A program made the translations under genes and the position numbers. Shown here piece after piece: positions 50,892 to 63,164 of a stretch of 64,000 bases of DNA (positions are counted from its first letter, which is position 1; every line of letters starts with the position of its first letter). The stretch covers positions 1,178,001-1,242,000 of the forward strand of contig NC_081336.1 in assembly GCF_022539665.2 (NCBI RefSeq), given 5' to 3'. The notes beneath the pieces are model-generated. The model saw only the letters and a program-made list of their open reading frames with translations, searched no databases and was not told the origin of the DNA. Source of the DNA: Daphnia carinata. Its lineage: Eukaryota; Arthropoda; Branchiopoda; Diplostraca; Daphniidae.

Positions 50892-51965
50892 GGCTGAAGG
50901 GCACACGACTGGCGAGTGTAGGCCAAAGAGGAAACACACTGGAAGAGCTCGCTCGATTCACACACTCTCACTGAGGCAAAGAAATGTTAATGTTCTGCTT
51001 TTTTGTTTCCAAAGATTTCTCACAAGGTCATCCGGTTCAATTTATTTTCGAAACACTACGGCGGCGGGGGCTCCTTGTTGAACTGGACGTTGCGGAAGCA
51101 ACTGGTAACACACAATTTCTCTCTCTCTCTCTCTCTTTTTAATCGAAGTCAAAATCCAATGGATTGAAAATTGATTTTGCCTGCAATATGAAAATGTTCA
51201 AAGTTACGCACATTCTTTTGATGTTGAAAAATATCCAAACGAATAGGCGAACCGTATTATTTTTTTAAAATGACATCTAAGTTGTCCAGGAATAGTAAAC
51301 TGAAACGAGCTGCGATTATTCCCAGCAAATAATGAACCTAAAAAATAAATAAATAAATAAAAAAATAAAAAAACAACAAGTTCAAAAAAAAAATAAATAA
51401 ATAAATAAATAAATACAAATAAATTCTAATTTGCCAACTGCGCTTGTGCGGACGCTTGCGCTGAACTGCTTGTTGCCCAAGTGCTATCGGGGTTTTCTTT
51501 TTTTTTTTTTTTTTTTTGCCTCATCCGTGTTTTCATTCATTTCCCTCCGTTATCCCCCACGTTCGTTTTCCTGTTTTCCTCGTCTCTTTCTATTCAACTT
51601 TGGAGCTACAGGTGTTGCGCCACCCGAATCAATACCGCACACATCCAACCCAAAAACCCTCGATTCACCGATCCTCTCATCTTTTCGTTGTCCTCCTCTC
51701 CTGCTGACATCTCATTTTTGTTTTTTTCTTTGTCCTATCGCTGGACAATTCAAAATTTCATTCCGATATCCCAATCACAATTGCGAACGTCCCACATTTT
51801 CAAACGCTCACTTTCTTTTCATTAATCGAATTTGATATTCAAAAAAACAAAAAAACAAAAAGAAAAATCGAATCGAAGAAAACAAATACCAGTTCAACAG
51901 GTGAATCATACACACTCGTGTAAAGTGTGTCTTTTCTTTTCTCTCTCATCCACAAGAGCAGCGAT

Positions 51966-51988
51966 GGGGGGGGGGGGGGGGGGGGGGG
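51966..51988. repeat. Long poly-G tract
   Basis: Twenty-odd consecutive G bases upstream of the RapGAP-BTB gene. Shorter G or C runs (9-19) recur through 35,750-58,550. Such tracts may form G-quadruplexes and are error-prone to sequence. Confidence 0.9.
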
Positions 51989-52764
51989 CAAACGGAAGTT
52001 TCCTCTGTTAGCGCAGGCGCCTTGTTAAACAAACGGGAGGAGGCCATACTCTCTCATTCAGCTTTTCTGACTGTTTCTCTGTCGGGAGACGATCACCATC
52101 GATCAAGACTAAACGAAACAATGGAGAAACATACGTAAAAAAAAAAAAAAAAAAATCCATAGAAACCAAACACGGTTGACTGGTGTGTTCCATGTGTGTA
52201 ACGATTGGTTCCGGAACGCTTTCAAAAAAAAAAAAAAATTGTCTTCTGTAAATATAGAGCCCTCAGGCTGTTGGCCTGGCCCGGCCTAATCATATTGACT
52301 TTCAATTTAGCGTTTAGTAGCAGCCGCTGCTGCTGCTGCTGCACCTCGAAAAAAGATCCATCGCTGAAAGATGTTGAAAAAAGACAAAAAGAGGACGTCT
52401 CTCTATAACGCACTGTTTTCATGGCAAACACAAACCAGAAGGACCCATCGAACTGAAAGAGCTGCTCGTTTGTTTTGGAAAAAAAAAAAAAAAAAAGGAA
52501 AAAATATTTTTTGTTTACATTGGCTCCCCCCCTACGATGTGCCATCACTAAAAGCCCAGGTAATGGCGAGAGACGAGGTCGAGTCTTTTGGTTGGCTTTT
52601 TTTTTTTTTCATGTGTCTAAAAAAGATATGGAAGGTGAAAATAAAAAACAACAACAACAAAAAAAAAAGGATCCAAGAAAAAGAGGTAGAGGAGGGTAAG
52701 AAAAAAAAAAAAAAAAAGCGGATGAGATGAGGAAGGAAGAATCGATCAGAGAGGTTAGGTTGAA

Positions 52765-52801
52765 GTTGCCATGGCAACGCAAAGGTATAAAGCTGACGTC
52801 A
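52765..52801. promoter_or_regulatory. X-box, TATA-like box and CRE cluster
   Basis: Within 37 bases: a perfect palindromic RFX X-box GTTGCCATGGCAAC (52765-52778), TATAAAG (52786-52792, plus strand; TTTATAC on the minus strand) and a perfect CRE TGACGTCA (52794-52801). On the minus strand the TATA-like box is about 29 bases before a TTCAAC initiator-like site (A at 52761), so it could drive the RapGAP-BTB gene. Orientation is uncertain. Confidence 0.5.
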
Positions 52802-55800
52802 GCAGAGAGACTCGCAAGAAGGGCCAAGAGACGAGCGGAAGTTGGAGGAAACACAAGGATCTATAGGGGAAGGGGGTGCAAAAAATAAATAAATAAAAAG
52901 GAAGAAGAAACACAAAGATGGAACAACACACGAAGTCAAAGCATCATATACTCTCCGAAGCTGAAACTCATTCAGCCATAAAAAAAAACAAACAAAAAAA
53001 ACAACAACGTTGCTGTCATCGATGTGTTGCATCCAACACACGCAAAAACAAAGACGTGAAAGATAGAGGCCCCTTAACATGAGAATAGATGGCAAAGTCT
53101 GAGCAACAGGTGGCTGACAGTCGGCAAGCTTTTTTTTTTTCATACCCCCCCCCCTCCGTCTATCAAACGCCAACCTGCTGCTCACGGGCTAGCCTCTACT
53201 ACTTCACGCTGGATACTCTCATCGTGTACGTCAAGGATTCGAGTTCTATTACTCCCCCCCCCCTACCCCGGTTCCTTCCGAGCAAGTAGATAGTCTCTGC
53301 ACCGACTAATATCGATCCTAGTATGAAAAGGAAGCGTAGAGACGACGGGACTGCTCCTTGCTGCAGCTCAACCCCAGTAGCTACGGCCCAGCCCCACCCC
53401 GTTCTCGCGTCGTCTCAGACCACCCCTGACGTTGGCACAGTGGCACCAAAATGGACCCGACGATGGATGTACGCACAGAGAAGACACACGAGAAAAAGAT
53501 ATTGCATCCTTCTTTTCTCCATCGTTGTGAATCGAATTGATTTTCCAATGACGGATTGGACTCACTTTATGTGTTTCGAATTTCATTCTCTTTTTCGGGC
53601 TACGAGTTTCTTCTAATTCGTTTCAAGCTCTTCTAGTCTCTTTCACGTTTTCTGGCACTGTACAGTTTCGAGACAGATGATCCTAACCGGTAGGGGGAGA
53701 GCAAAAAAAAAAAAAAAAAAAAGGTAGTGGTAATACATCAAATGAAATTGAAAAAAAAGATGCTCAATCCCTCAGGTTTAATTAGAGTCAACTGGGGATG
53801 AACGAATCACTGGGATGCAACGGGCATATCGAATGATGTCTAGTAGAACTGATACGATTTTCGAGCCTCGGATTGCTTTTCCATTCGTTCAAGCTTAACA
53901 AAATTGTTGGGCCATCGATCTAGTGGATATCCTTTAGATCTCTTCGACATGGTTACATGTCCCCCTATCCAAACAGATAAACGTAAAGGTTCGTACTCAC
54001 CGCCTAAAACTGTGCAATCAGTCGCAAAGGGTCGCTATGGAAGATACCAAATGGATTCGGATCATCCAAATGCGGAGCAAATGCTGCTGTGATAATGTCG
54101 GATGATCCATTAGCTTCCTGGGCCTTTCCTCCTCTGGAGTTGCGTAGAATTGCAGAAATTGAACAATTCGGAAGAGACTGTGGCCGGTACGGACGTTTTG
54201 GACACTGGGAAGACAAAAAATTAAAAGATGTTCCAAAAAAGAGAGAGAGAGAGAGAGAGCAATAGCTGTTGAGCGATGGACGACTGACGGGAGCAGTGTG
54301 TGCGGGCACCGGTTGCATTCTCTCCTTTATAAACCAGAGTGGGGAGAAGAGAAACAGGAGCGAGTTGGAAGAGAGTCGAGGGGTAAGGGAAGTCGGCTGG
54401 ATCGTCGCGATAGCTCCGCCCACTTCCACCGCGTCATTTCTTGTGTAGCCTGAAGAAAATTGTAGAAATTTTTAAAAGAAAAAGAAAAAACAGATGGAAA
54501 AGATGAAACAAAACGTTTACGTCATTTCGACATTGAAAGCCAACAAACTGATATTGTTGCGACGTTTTCTGCTGAATGCAAGTGGATTGCCAAAAGTGTT
54601 TTGTGTCTGTCGTCCTACATTAAGTCGCCATGATCCATATAGAAGCAATGATGATGATTAAACAGACCTAAAAAAATGAACCATTATCGTGAAGAAAAAT
54701 ATGAAAATTGAACGAGTTACAAAACATCAAAATAGAAATAGACGATGGCATACCCAGTGAGTATAGTACAGAGAGACGGGCGCGGTCGAGTGGGTGAGAC
54801 TAAAGAAGGCGCGAGGATATAGTGAAAAGAGAACGAGGCGGAATACGTAATTTCAGATCCATTCATCATTCATTCCTTTTTGCACATGGGGAACACTCGA
54901 GGATTTGTATCTGCGAGTTCCCAAGTCCAAAGGGGAAACCCGTGGCTGGATGACGTCCATTGGATGACTTGTAAATGAGACGCTGACGCGATTCCTGAAA
55001 AACGTCGGGGATTTCATTTTCAAAGTCGGCAAATTTAAACAGCTCCCTTTTTTTTTTCCTTTTTGTTCTCTTGGTTGTTTTCTTTGTCTCATTATTTTTT
55101 TTTTGTTCGTTTCTCTTTTTTTTTTTTTTTTTTACGTTGCTGACGACGTAAAAGAGAGCAAAGCAATTTCTGGCAGGAATTGCTTCAGGTTACGTAATTT
55201 TTCGTTACCTATAACAGAGCAAATTTGAAAAACGATTCACAATGTAAACTCGTAAAATGATTTACGTCATAGATGAACAATGGCGTCTCGTGATTTCCAA
55301 TTGTCACGATGACGCGTGAGCCAAAAAATGCCAGGGAAATCACTAATTTGAAACTACTTTTACTTTATAGTTACCAAAGGTTACCAGAGTTGCAGCACTG
55401 GCTTGATATATCCCATCTCCTTGGGTTATGCACTGTTTAAGATTTACTAAATTTAGCATTACACAAACTAGAAAAATTTTCTTGGAATGGGAAACAGTCT
55501 ATTTTTACCTGATGATTTGTCCTGCTCAGTTATACCCCATGACATATTGGCTGAAATAACCTATGGATGAAAAAACACTTGGTTTCTCAGGTGCCAAGCT
55601 GCATGTACCGGCAGCAGCCAACATAAACCCTGTAGAAAACACAAAATCCAGTTAAAATGTTTCAGAATTCTTTGCCACATGATTTGTGTAATTTTATGAT
55701 AAAGTGATAGCTGACATTCAGCTGAACCGCTGCATATTTAAACAATTTCAAGTGAAACACTTGCTAGCAATTTTATCTGTTGACCCCGATTGCATGAGCA

Positions 55801-56460
55801 CTGTTGCACAAGTATCAGCTCTACATTTATCAAAAGACATCTTGAAAGGAGATTATTCCTTCCAGCTCAAAATCAGGCTGAAAAATACTGAATCTTGCAA
55901 CCCAGTTTAAACTTACATTTCACACCCAAAATGTGAAAATCAATGTCATGTGTCTGACCCTGGAACAGAACCAGGTTATGGCTGCTAATGCTGCTCCATT
56001 TTATTCCCAAGAGTTCTCTAATATGTGAACACACTACTTTTCAACTCCTTAATACAGAGAACAAATAGGAAATTTATAAAAATAAACATGGCAATATGAC
56101 GATTCTGAAAGAAACGAACACGAATTTCGTAACACATAAATTTATGATTTCAGTATTATACGTTACCGTTTTTCAGGTGAGTTGTTGTCGCACTCGAATC
56201 TAACAAGGAACTGAAATTGGAAAACCATTATTATGCAAATCTGTTCTTAATCACGTGAACCATAAAATGGATTCTTGGCGCTAGTGCTGTACACTGTTGC
56301 GAGATTTCCAGTTGAAACAAACGCCAATAATTTTAAATTATTCTGTATTCTTTTTCACACTTCGCACTATGGTACATTTTACAACTTGGTTTTTTTTTTT
56401 AGATGCTCGCCAAGAGATACAAATGATTTCAAAAACAGAAACTGAGTTCTGTTTCACAGT

Positions 56461-57314
56461 TTAACTTTTAATAATCAACGCTATGGCTTGCTCGACGATC
56501 CCCCGGCTGGATCCGACGTACTGGTTTCCTGTTGCTGCAGACCAGGATTCTAATGCAACAGGAACAGCTGAATTACTGCTGAAAAGTGGAGACGATGAGG
56601 CATTATTCTCACTACATGCAGCCTCTACCTTTGCTTTGTTGCCAGCAGACTCTTGCGATTGAGATACAGCTATGCTGCTTTGGAGAGCCAAGCATAGCCT
56701 GTTGATCTCACGTAGTTGTGCGTCCTGTCGGCTGCTTTCGATTTCCATATCTCGTAGCCGGTCCAATATAGATTCCATTTCGTTACGACGGGCTTGTTCG
56801 ATGGCAGTATCCTTTTTATTTCGTCGAACGACTTCTGCAGTAACAAGGACTGCACCAGTGATGAAGATAATGCCTTCTCCCAACAGAGTTCCACCCAATT
56901 CAATGGCCATTGCTTCATTCAACTTTGGGATTTCGACAGCTTTCCCCAAGTTCATTGCCCACATCTTAAGTTTCACCTCACATCTGTGATAAACTGACAG
57001 CAGGAACGAAAGAAGGACAAAGAGCATATTAAACTCATTGAAATGGAGAAACATTTATCACTATCCCATTCTAAGTCAGAACTTTGCATTGTCAAATAAA
57101 TTAACATCCCCTATTGTTTTGCTTGCTGCAAAATAATGATTTAAATTTGTCTATTTTAGAAAATAATATTTGAATTACACTGTGCAGGGGGCATACAGAT
57201 GTACGTCCTGAAAAAGTAGGATTCTTTTGCTTTCTCTTTGGCTAGATTGGCAAGTGGTTTGGCTAGTTGCTTGACAACCAGCGCAGCTAACTTGGCCACT
57301 GGCAGTGCAGACAT
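56461..57314 (-). CDS. OPA3: OPA3, mitochondrial outer/inner membrane-associated protein
   Basis: OPA3 family protein, mitochondrial, linked to mitochondrial morphology and lipid metabolism. Two exons: 57314-57179 and 56993-56461 (about 222 residues). Exon 1 gives MSALPVAKLAALVVKQLAKP and FFRTYICMPPAQ, the conserved N-terminal signature. Exon 2 begins FYHRCEVKLKMWAM and continues with the hydrophobic segment GEGIIFITGAVLVTAEVVRR, then a coiled coil around residues 110-150 and a Ser/Ala-rich tail. The junction was placed where the frame restores the conserved block PPAQ-x-YH. The C-terminal tail is longer and unlike vertebrates, as usual for this family. Confidence 0.93.
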
Positions 57315-59291
57315 TTTGGAAAATTTATTCTTCCGTTGAAAGGCTAAATATTAATGGCCATGTAAAATTAATAAATGAAGCACTTTTTTTGTTGGAACTG
57401 AAGTGATGTGAAACACTCTCGTTCTTCGAGAGACCAAAACACACCAATTTCGTCTGCTAAACAATACAGCATTGTCATTTTATTATTTTTAAAACGTAAA
57501 TGCTATTAAAATTTAATTTTTAACTAGAAAGCAAAGCAATGCAGTTAAATTGTTACGAATACCTGTTCACCTAATTCCAGCTTATCAACTCTGGACTGTA
57601 ACATGTACAGAATGGTGCAATTAAATGTTAATGGACGTAATGCTCGAGCCTTTGACTTCCCCCGTATTGACCGGGTAATGCACTGACACTTCAAAAGGCA
57701 TGTTCCATTACCGCAACCATCCTTTGCCTAAAAATCTTCAGGACAGGAAAGTTTCAAGCACAAAATCAATGACCAGTAGGAATCCTTTAATGGCTAGACA
57801 ATTACAAGACAAAATAATGTAGACTGTAGGTGGATTAAGTATGTAAGAGGTACACACGCGAAAACACAGCATACGTCTTCGCATTCACTATTGCAGACTA
57901 CGACAGTATATATTCTTCCTATTCACTCCACTTGAACGGAATCTGGAAAAAGCAACATGTTACATACGTTACCGTATTCTGACGTCAAAAACCAGTGCGT
58001 CATAAGAAGCATCACCCTATTCTTAGTAGTCTCGTATCTATTAATGCATGAATGAAAAAAAAAAAAAAAGAACTGCTTTGTTTTCAAGATTGGCGATATC
58101 TACCTGGGAGATACCATTCTTCCAGATGAATCCTTTCCCTCTCGCTTCTTTCCTGTCTCGTTTCCTTCAGATACGCACAGCCTCTACCCATGAGCACAAG
58201 GTCTATTATTCACGCAGCCTCGTATTCCAAGAGAATAGACTACAACTTTGGTTGAAATGTAGAACACCTGAACGGCGATTGACGCATGCTATTTTTGACG
58301 CATTAAAAACTTGCCATGTCTAGCCAACAGAGTACCAAACTTCAAAAATTAAAAAAAAAAGTACTCCAGGTTTCCATTGATCAGTCTCCTTGGTGTGCGT
58401 ATATATATAGCCCTTATTTAGGAAGAAACTTTTTACACGTAGCACTTTGCCAGGAGACGCTTTTCTTTTTACTAGTTTGACTCGTGCGACCTTTCAACTC
58501 GACATCATACCCTCCCTGAAAAGGAAAAAAGAAAAAGGGGGGGGGGGGGGGGCTTTCTTCGTCCCGAATCACGCGTCTCGCGCAAAGCAAAGCCTATAAT
58601 ACGCTGTGTGTATCTTTGAAGACGTTGCCCCGTGCAACATTGACGACACAACTGATAGGTACCGAAATAGCAACATTGGCCATCATAATTCTACCCAAGT
58701 AACATTTTTCGAACTTGTTTTTTTTCTCTTTCATTTTCATCAAACGACATCAGCTTGCACGCGTGAACGAGCAACATCGCCGCAACTTCCGTTTCCCTTT
58801 CAAACGATGGACGCTTTGGCCAGGTGGGGGGGAGAAAGGAGGGACGCGACCAATCGTATCCTATAGCAACCGAACCTATTGAAAACCCGAAGTCTAGAAT
58901 CCCGATTATAACCGTGGTGGAATAGCTCGTCCGGTCAACCCTTTTCGAAGTCAATACATTCAGTGTCCAAAAAGGAGTTACAATGACTCGGAAACATATG
59001 TGAATTGTGAAAGAAAGTATTCGTTTTTATACCTGCGTAACTTCAGGGCGTGTCTACGTTGCATTGAACCCAGTCAACCGAGTGATCGTATTATCCTGGA
59101 CTTGCACGATATTGGCTTAGGGCTTTATTGTTGCTACCAGCGACCTAAAAAGCACTTTGCGAGATATTTACACCTGGAAGCAGATTACACACACAGTGTG
59201 GAACGGAGAGTGGTAGGCAAAATCGTTTGCTACACCTTGACTTCGTTTGGTCGTCGTGCAACATCAACCACCTCATCCATCAGGGGAAATA
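57315..59291. other. Intergenic region between divergent OPA3 and the dynein-tail gene
   Basis: Head-to-head spacer of about 2 kb that must contain both promoters. No gene is supportable; the short open frames at 58048-58323 and 58606-58866 have no motifs. A one-mismatch X-box (GTATCC-TAT-AGCAAC) lies at 58856-58870, about 430 bases upstream of the dynein-tail start. A poly-G run sits at about 58537-58552. Confidence 0.5.
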
Positions 59292-62200
59292 ATGGACGAG
59301 AAGGATAGGGGATTCCTAGAAGACGATACTGGTAGCGAGGAAGAGCCAGACGGCCAACTTCTGCTGGAGATCATTCGCAAAGAAGAAGACTGTGATTTGC
59401 GCCAATTGGTCAGTGTGTGAAGCCCCCCTTAATTACCAAAAGTCTATACGTCACGTTCTACATAACTTACCTCGTATTTCTGATTCGTTCTATTAGGTGA
59501 AACGTTTCCGCGATCAATGCCAACATCATTTGATGGATACTTCCAATGAAGTCGAAGTCGGCTGGAGTGAGCAACAAGATCGCTACGTTATCGATTACCT
59601 GAACGACCCAAATAAAGTGGCGCTCTTTGTCAGCTCGTCGCAGGAGGAGAGCGTCGTCCATAGATTGCGTTTTGATTGGACAGTGGTCGGTTCGATTCAC
59701 GGTGCGAACGTTCCGACGTGTTTCTTCATCAAAATCGGGGTTGCCGAACCACTGATTCGGCCTGGTCAATTCGACACGGCTATCTACAACAATTGTTTGG
59801 TTCGTGGGATCAGGGATCTGCCTCGGCACTTGACCAAAGTAGTCTTCTATTTCGAGAGACACGCGCTCAACTTGTCTGAAAATCGACTTAAAGGTTATTA
59901 TTCTATGCACGAAAAATGATGAAAATTACCATACATGATTTGCATGTCTTCGTAGAAATGAAGCATTTGATGGAAGGCACGCTGTTGAAATTGCGACAAT
60001 TTCTAATCGAAGGCCGATGCTTAAGCGACAGCCTTCTCCTCAAACCAACGCTTATTGTTCAACCTCCAGAACTAGATGACGAGGACCACATCGAACAGCT
60101 GGAAAGTATAAAGGCATATATCAGTTTTTAATAAATTAAAGAAAAACAAAGAAATGATTCGATAATGTTAAAAATACTATTCATTTTCCGAAGGGTTGGG
60201 GCATCAGTGGATTTCTGTGGTTACGTACTCCCTGGAACTCAGGGATTACTATCCGACATGCAGCGCTGAAAATAACCATCCCACCATTCAAGACGAAATC
60301 AATAGCCTTCTTTTTAAATGTAAAAAAAATATATAAATTTTTAGATTACGGAATAATTTGAATGAAAAAAAAAAAAAATATTAAAGTTGTATGCCATTTT
60401 TAATATTTCCAATGATTTAAAGATGAAATTTTAAAGAAACTCGGCACCAAGTTGATGAAAGCGGACTACCAGCGTGTTTTGTCGATCCTCAAAGAAGCGA
60501 ATTCGGTAGTCGGAGACGAGCTGGAAAACCTTCTTGATCAACTACAGGTATGAATTAGATATTGTTTTGAATTAGCTATCAAGTTAAAAGGGGAAGTATT
60601 CTAAAAGGAAGCATCGAAACAGACGAAATTGGCAGCCAGATATTTGACTTGCTTACGTCGATCAGTCGATGAAATTGAAAAAGTCAAGATCCTTCCTGAA
60701 ACAATCAGAGGCCAACATATAGCTCCACTGATCGATTTACCGGCTATTTATCAAGGTAAACCAAGCGTGCATCTTCCCCAACTACCTAATATTTTTACTT
60801 TTTATTTATTTAAAAATAATTACCTTTGGATTGGTCAAGACGCGTGCAATCGGATCATCATCATTGTGCGTCACGTAGACCTACCCAACTATGAGAACAG
60901 GTTTCATTTTTTTTTCCTTCCATACATTTTGGGGTATTGTTGGTTGTCTGCTTCGTGTCTTATTCCGCGATATGCGCGATATTGGATTTCCCGACTCCTA
61001 CGCATTCTTTGATTTCGCCCACTCGGCTTCGTCCACCCGGGCGACCACTGCAAAAAGGACTCGCTTTTGGACATATGAAAAAAAAGAATATGACACAACA
61101 TAGAAAGAAAAAAAAAGGGGGAAGAATTTTATTTTGTTAGTTACCGTGCGGTCATTCATCGTATTTTTAGGGAAAGCGATGCGGCTGCTAGGCTTCTCTT
61201 CACCATCGGTAACGAGGTAGTGACGAAAATCAGCCAACACGCGTTGGCGGTCGCCATCGATCAGCTTTTCCTTAAAGGACGGCCAAGGGAATGTGTGGAA
61301 GACTTGGAGAAGTTTTGTCGTCGAACTCTTCAGCGATGCGTCGCCACTTACTTTCAAGTGACGCAAATCAATCTTAGATTTTTTTTCTTCTATAAATAGC
61401 AAAATAAAAACGTTCCAAATTACAGACCATGAAGTGGCAAAAAATGGAGCTGAACGATCAAATAGTTTTGGCCAACTTCCACGCGCTGGATTTACGTTTA
61501 GGACACATCATTGATATTTGCGAATCCCTGGAACAATTAGGAAGGCAAGTTTTTTTTTATTAAAATATTTCAACTAAATAATTCTTTTATAATTACCTAG
61601 GTATGGTGAGGGTATTAAACCGGTGACATTTTGCAATGAAAGAGAACGTGATATTGGCCTTAGCCTAACGATAGCTCAGGATAATTTCGTTGAATTGGCT
61701 ATTAAGCTCGTCAGCCATCATCGCACTAGCATCTTTGACATCCTAAATCCGGAAGAATGGTACAAGGCCTATAATAGGTAAAAATTTGCCGTTGCGCTTT
61801 ATTCTAATTAAAGAAGAAGAAACCTAATTTTGATCTAGTTACCAAAATGAGACAAGGGCTTTAGAGATTCATCTGGTTCACGACTTTGAAGAGGCAGTAC
61901 ATCGGTGCAGTACGCTCTGGAATATCTACGAAGTGTTGATGTCGTTTAAACATTTGTACCGCCGCCCACTCTTCACAGCCGTTATCAATTCGACAGCAAA
62001 TCAAGTCTCTTTGAATTTTTCCATTAATTAACGCGAAGAATTTATGTAACTTTTTAAATCTATTGGGCCAGCTCCTCAAAAAAGCTTCTCGAGAGGCTAA
62101 AGTGGCTTGCGGCATCAGCTCGGCCAGCGACCCGTGGAGCACTCCAATCAATGCCACGTTAACTACCCTTTCGACCCGGTTGGGAACGTCCGCCCAACGA

Positions 62201-63050
62201 GCTCGGGGTTACCTTGACAAGATCGCTAAAGTAAGAACTATCACAATCTTCATAACTGAATATTACCTTGAAGCGTGAATTCCAAAAATTAACACAAATA
62301 TTCTGCTTCTCAAAATGTTTGAAGTTGGTCCAAATGGCAAGTTGGGCAGGCAGCCCCAGCTATCGAGAGAAGGCTCTTTTACGTTGTCAGCAAGCTCATC
62401 GGCTTCTGGGTGAGGCTATTAAGAAAGAACATTTAGATTGGATCGATAAAGTTCACGTCGAAATAGCGTTCAATATGAACGCATCTCTCCATAAATTCGC
62501 CGTGCGACGTCATTTCAAACGCCCTGATTGGATTCAGTGTAACCTTGATGGGTATACGAAAAATAGGAAAAAATTTTGGTGGTCATTTAACATAAACGAA
62601 TTCTACCTCTTTCTGTGTATTGTAGAATTGTCTTTCAAGTAGTCCAAGCGTCCGAAAGCTGGGACCGACTTCTCCTCGAACTTCCTGGCCAAGTTACACC
62701 GCTGTGGAATGAGCGGAATGAGCTTCGGAACGTACACGGATCCGTCTGCGCTATGTGCTATTATTACAATTACATTGTTCAAGGTACAAGCATGCTTGTT
62801 ATTTCAACTTCGTGGACGCTTCAAACAAACCGGGTCAATAACTGTTTTTTTCCATAATTTTAGAATTGGAAATACTAGACAAAGATTTATACCGTGAAGC
62901 ATTGGTTAAGCTCGAAAAGGCGGTCCAGCCCTGTTTAATCAGCACTACCTGGAAACAATTGATCTTAGTGAAAAGGGTGGTAACGTCGGTTTTCTTCGCC
63001 ATGGAGGAAGTTGTTCAAGACCTAGTGCAACGTTTTGCCGCAACATAATC
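59292..63050 (+). CDS. Dynein heavy chain tail protein, DNAH2-like, lacking the motor
   Basis: Fifteen exons in phase, about 830 residues: 59292-59408, 59497-59893, 59956-60105, 60193-60318, 60422-60548, 60608-60754, 60840-60899, 61171-61360, 61426-61544, 61601-61779, 61840-62004, 62071-62230, 62326-62549, 62625-62781, 62863-63050 (inner boundaries approximate). The chain follows the DHC_N1 tail of axonemal heavy chains and is closest to DNAH2 in wording and order: YVIDYLNDPNKVALFV, LERLGHQWISVVTYSLEL, then WDRLLLELPGQV, ELRNVHGSVCAM with YNYIV, and QPCLISTTW. It is strongly diverged. It ends at TAA 63048-63050 before the linker and all AAA modules. No in-frame lesion was seen in the exons. 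It may be a tail-only assembly or docking protein, or a young pseudogene. Confidence 0.75.
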
Positions 63051-63098
63051 TGTTTTTGGCTGGTAAATGCTCTTCTCTGTGAGGGGTTTTCAAATCTC

Positions 63099-63104
63099 TT
63101 TATT
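63099..63104 (-). terminator. Polyadenylation signal AATAAA of MRPL4
   Basis: AATAAA on the minus strand about 60 bases past the MRPL4 stop codon (63165). It lies only about 50 bases from the stop of the convergent dynein-tail gene, so the two 3' UTRs overlap or abut. Confidence 0.6.
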
Positions 63105-63164
63105 AAGGAATGAAAACATGAAAATATAATTACTTTCCAACAGGGACTACAATTAGACAGCAGC

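Larger units (their letters stand above)
50892..56460. other. Upstream region of the RapGAP-BTB gene, no coding gene seen
   Basis: About 5.5 kb of homopolymer-rich sequence. A plausible acceptor TTTGCCTCAG at about 50972 on the minus strand suggests the start-codon exon has an upstream noncoding leader exon. AAAT tandem repeats lie at 51345-51420 and a CTG run at 52328-52343. Two possible promoters are visible: the X-box/CRE cluster at 52765-52801 and a TATAAA at 54331-54326 (minus) near a GA repeat. Other open frames (for example 54429-54004 minus) are repeat-driven and unsupported. Confidence 0.5.

Noticed and set aside
54004-54429. 141-codon minus-strand open frame upstream of the RapGAP-BTB gene
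   Set aside because: Driven by CT-repeat sequence, no splice link in phase to exon 1 and no recognisable domain.
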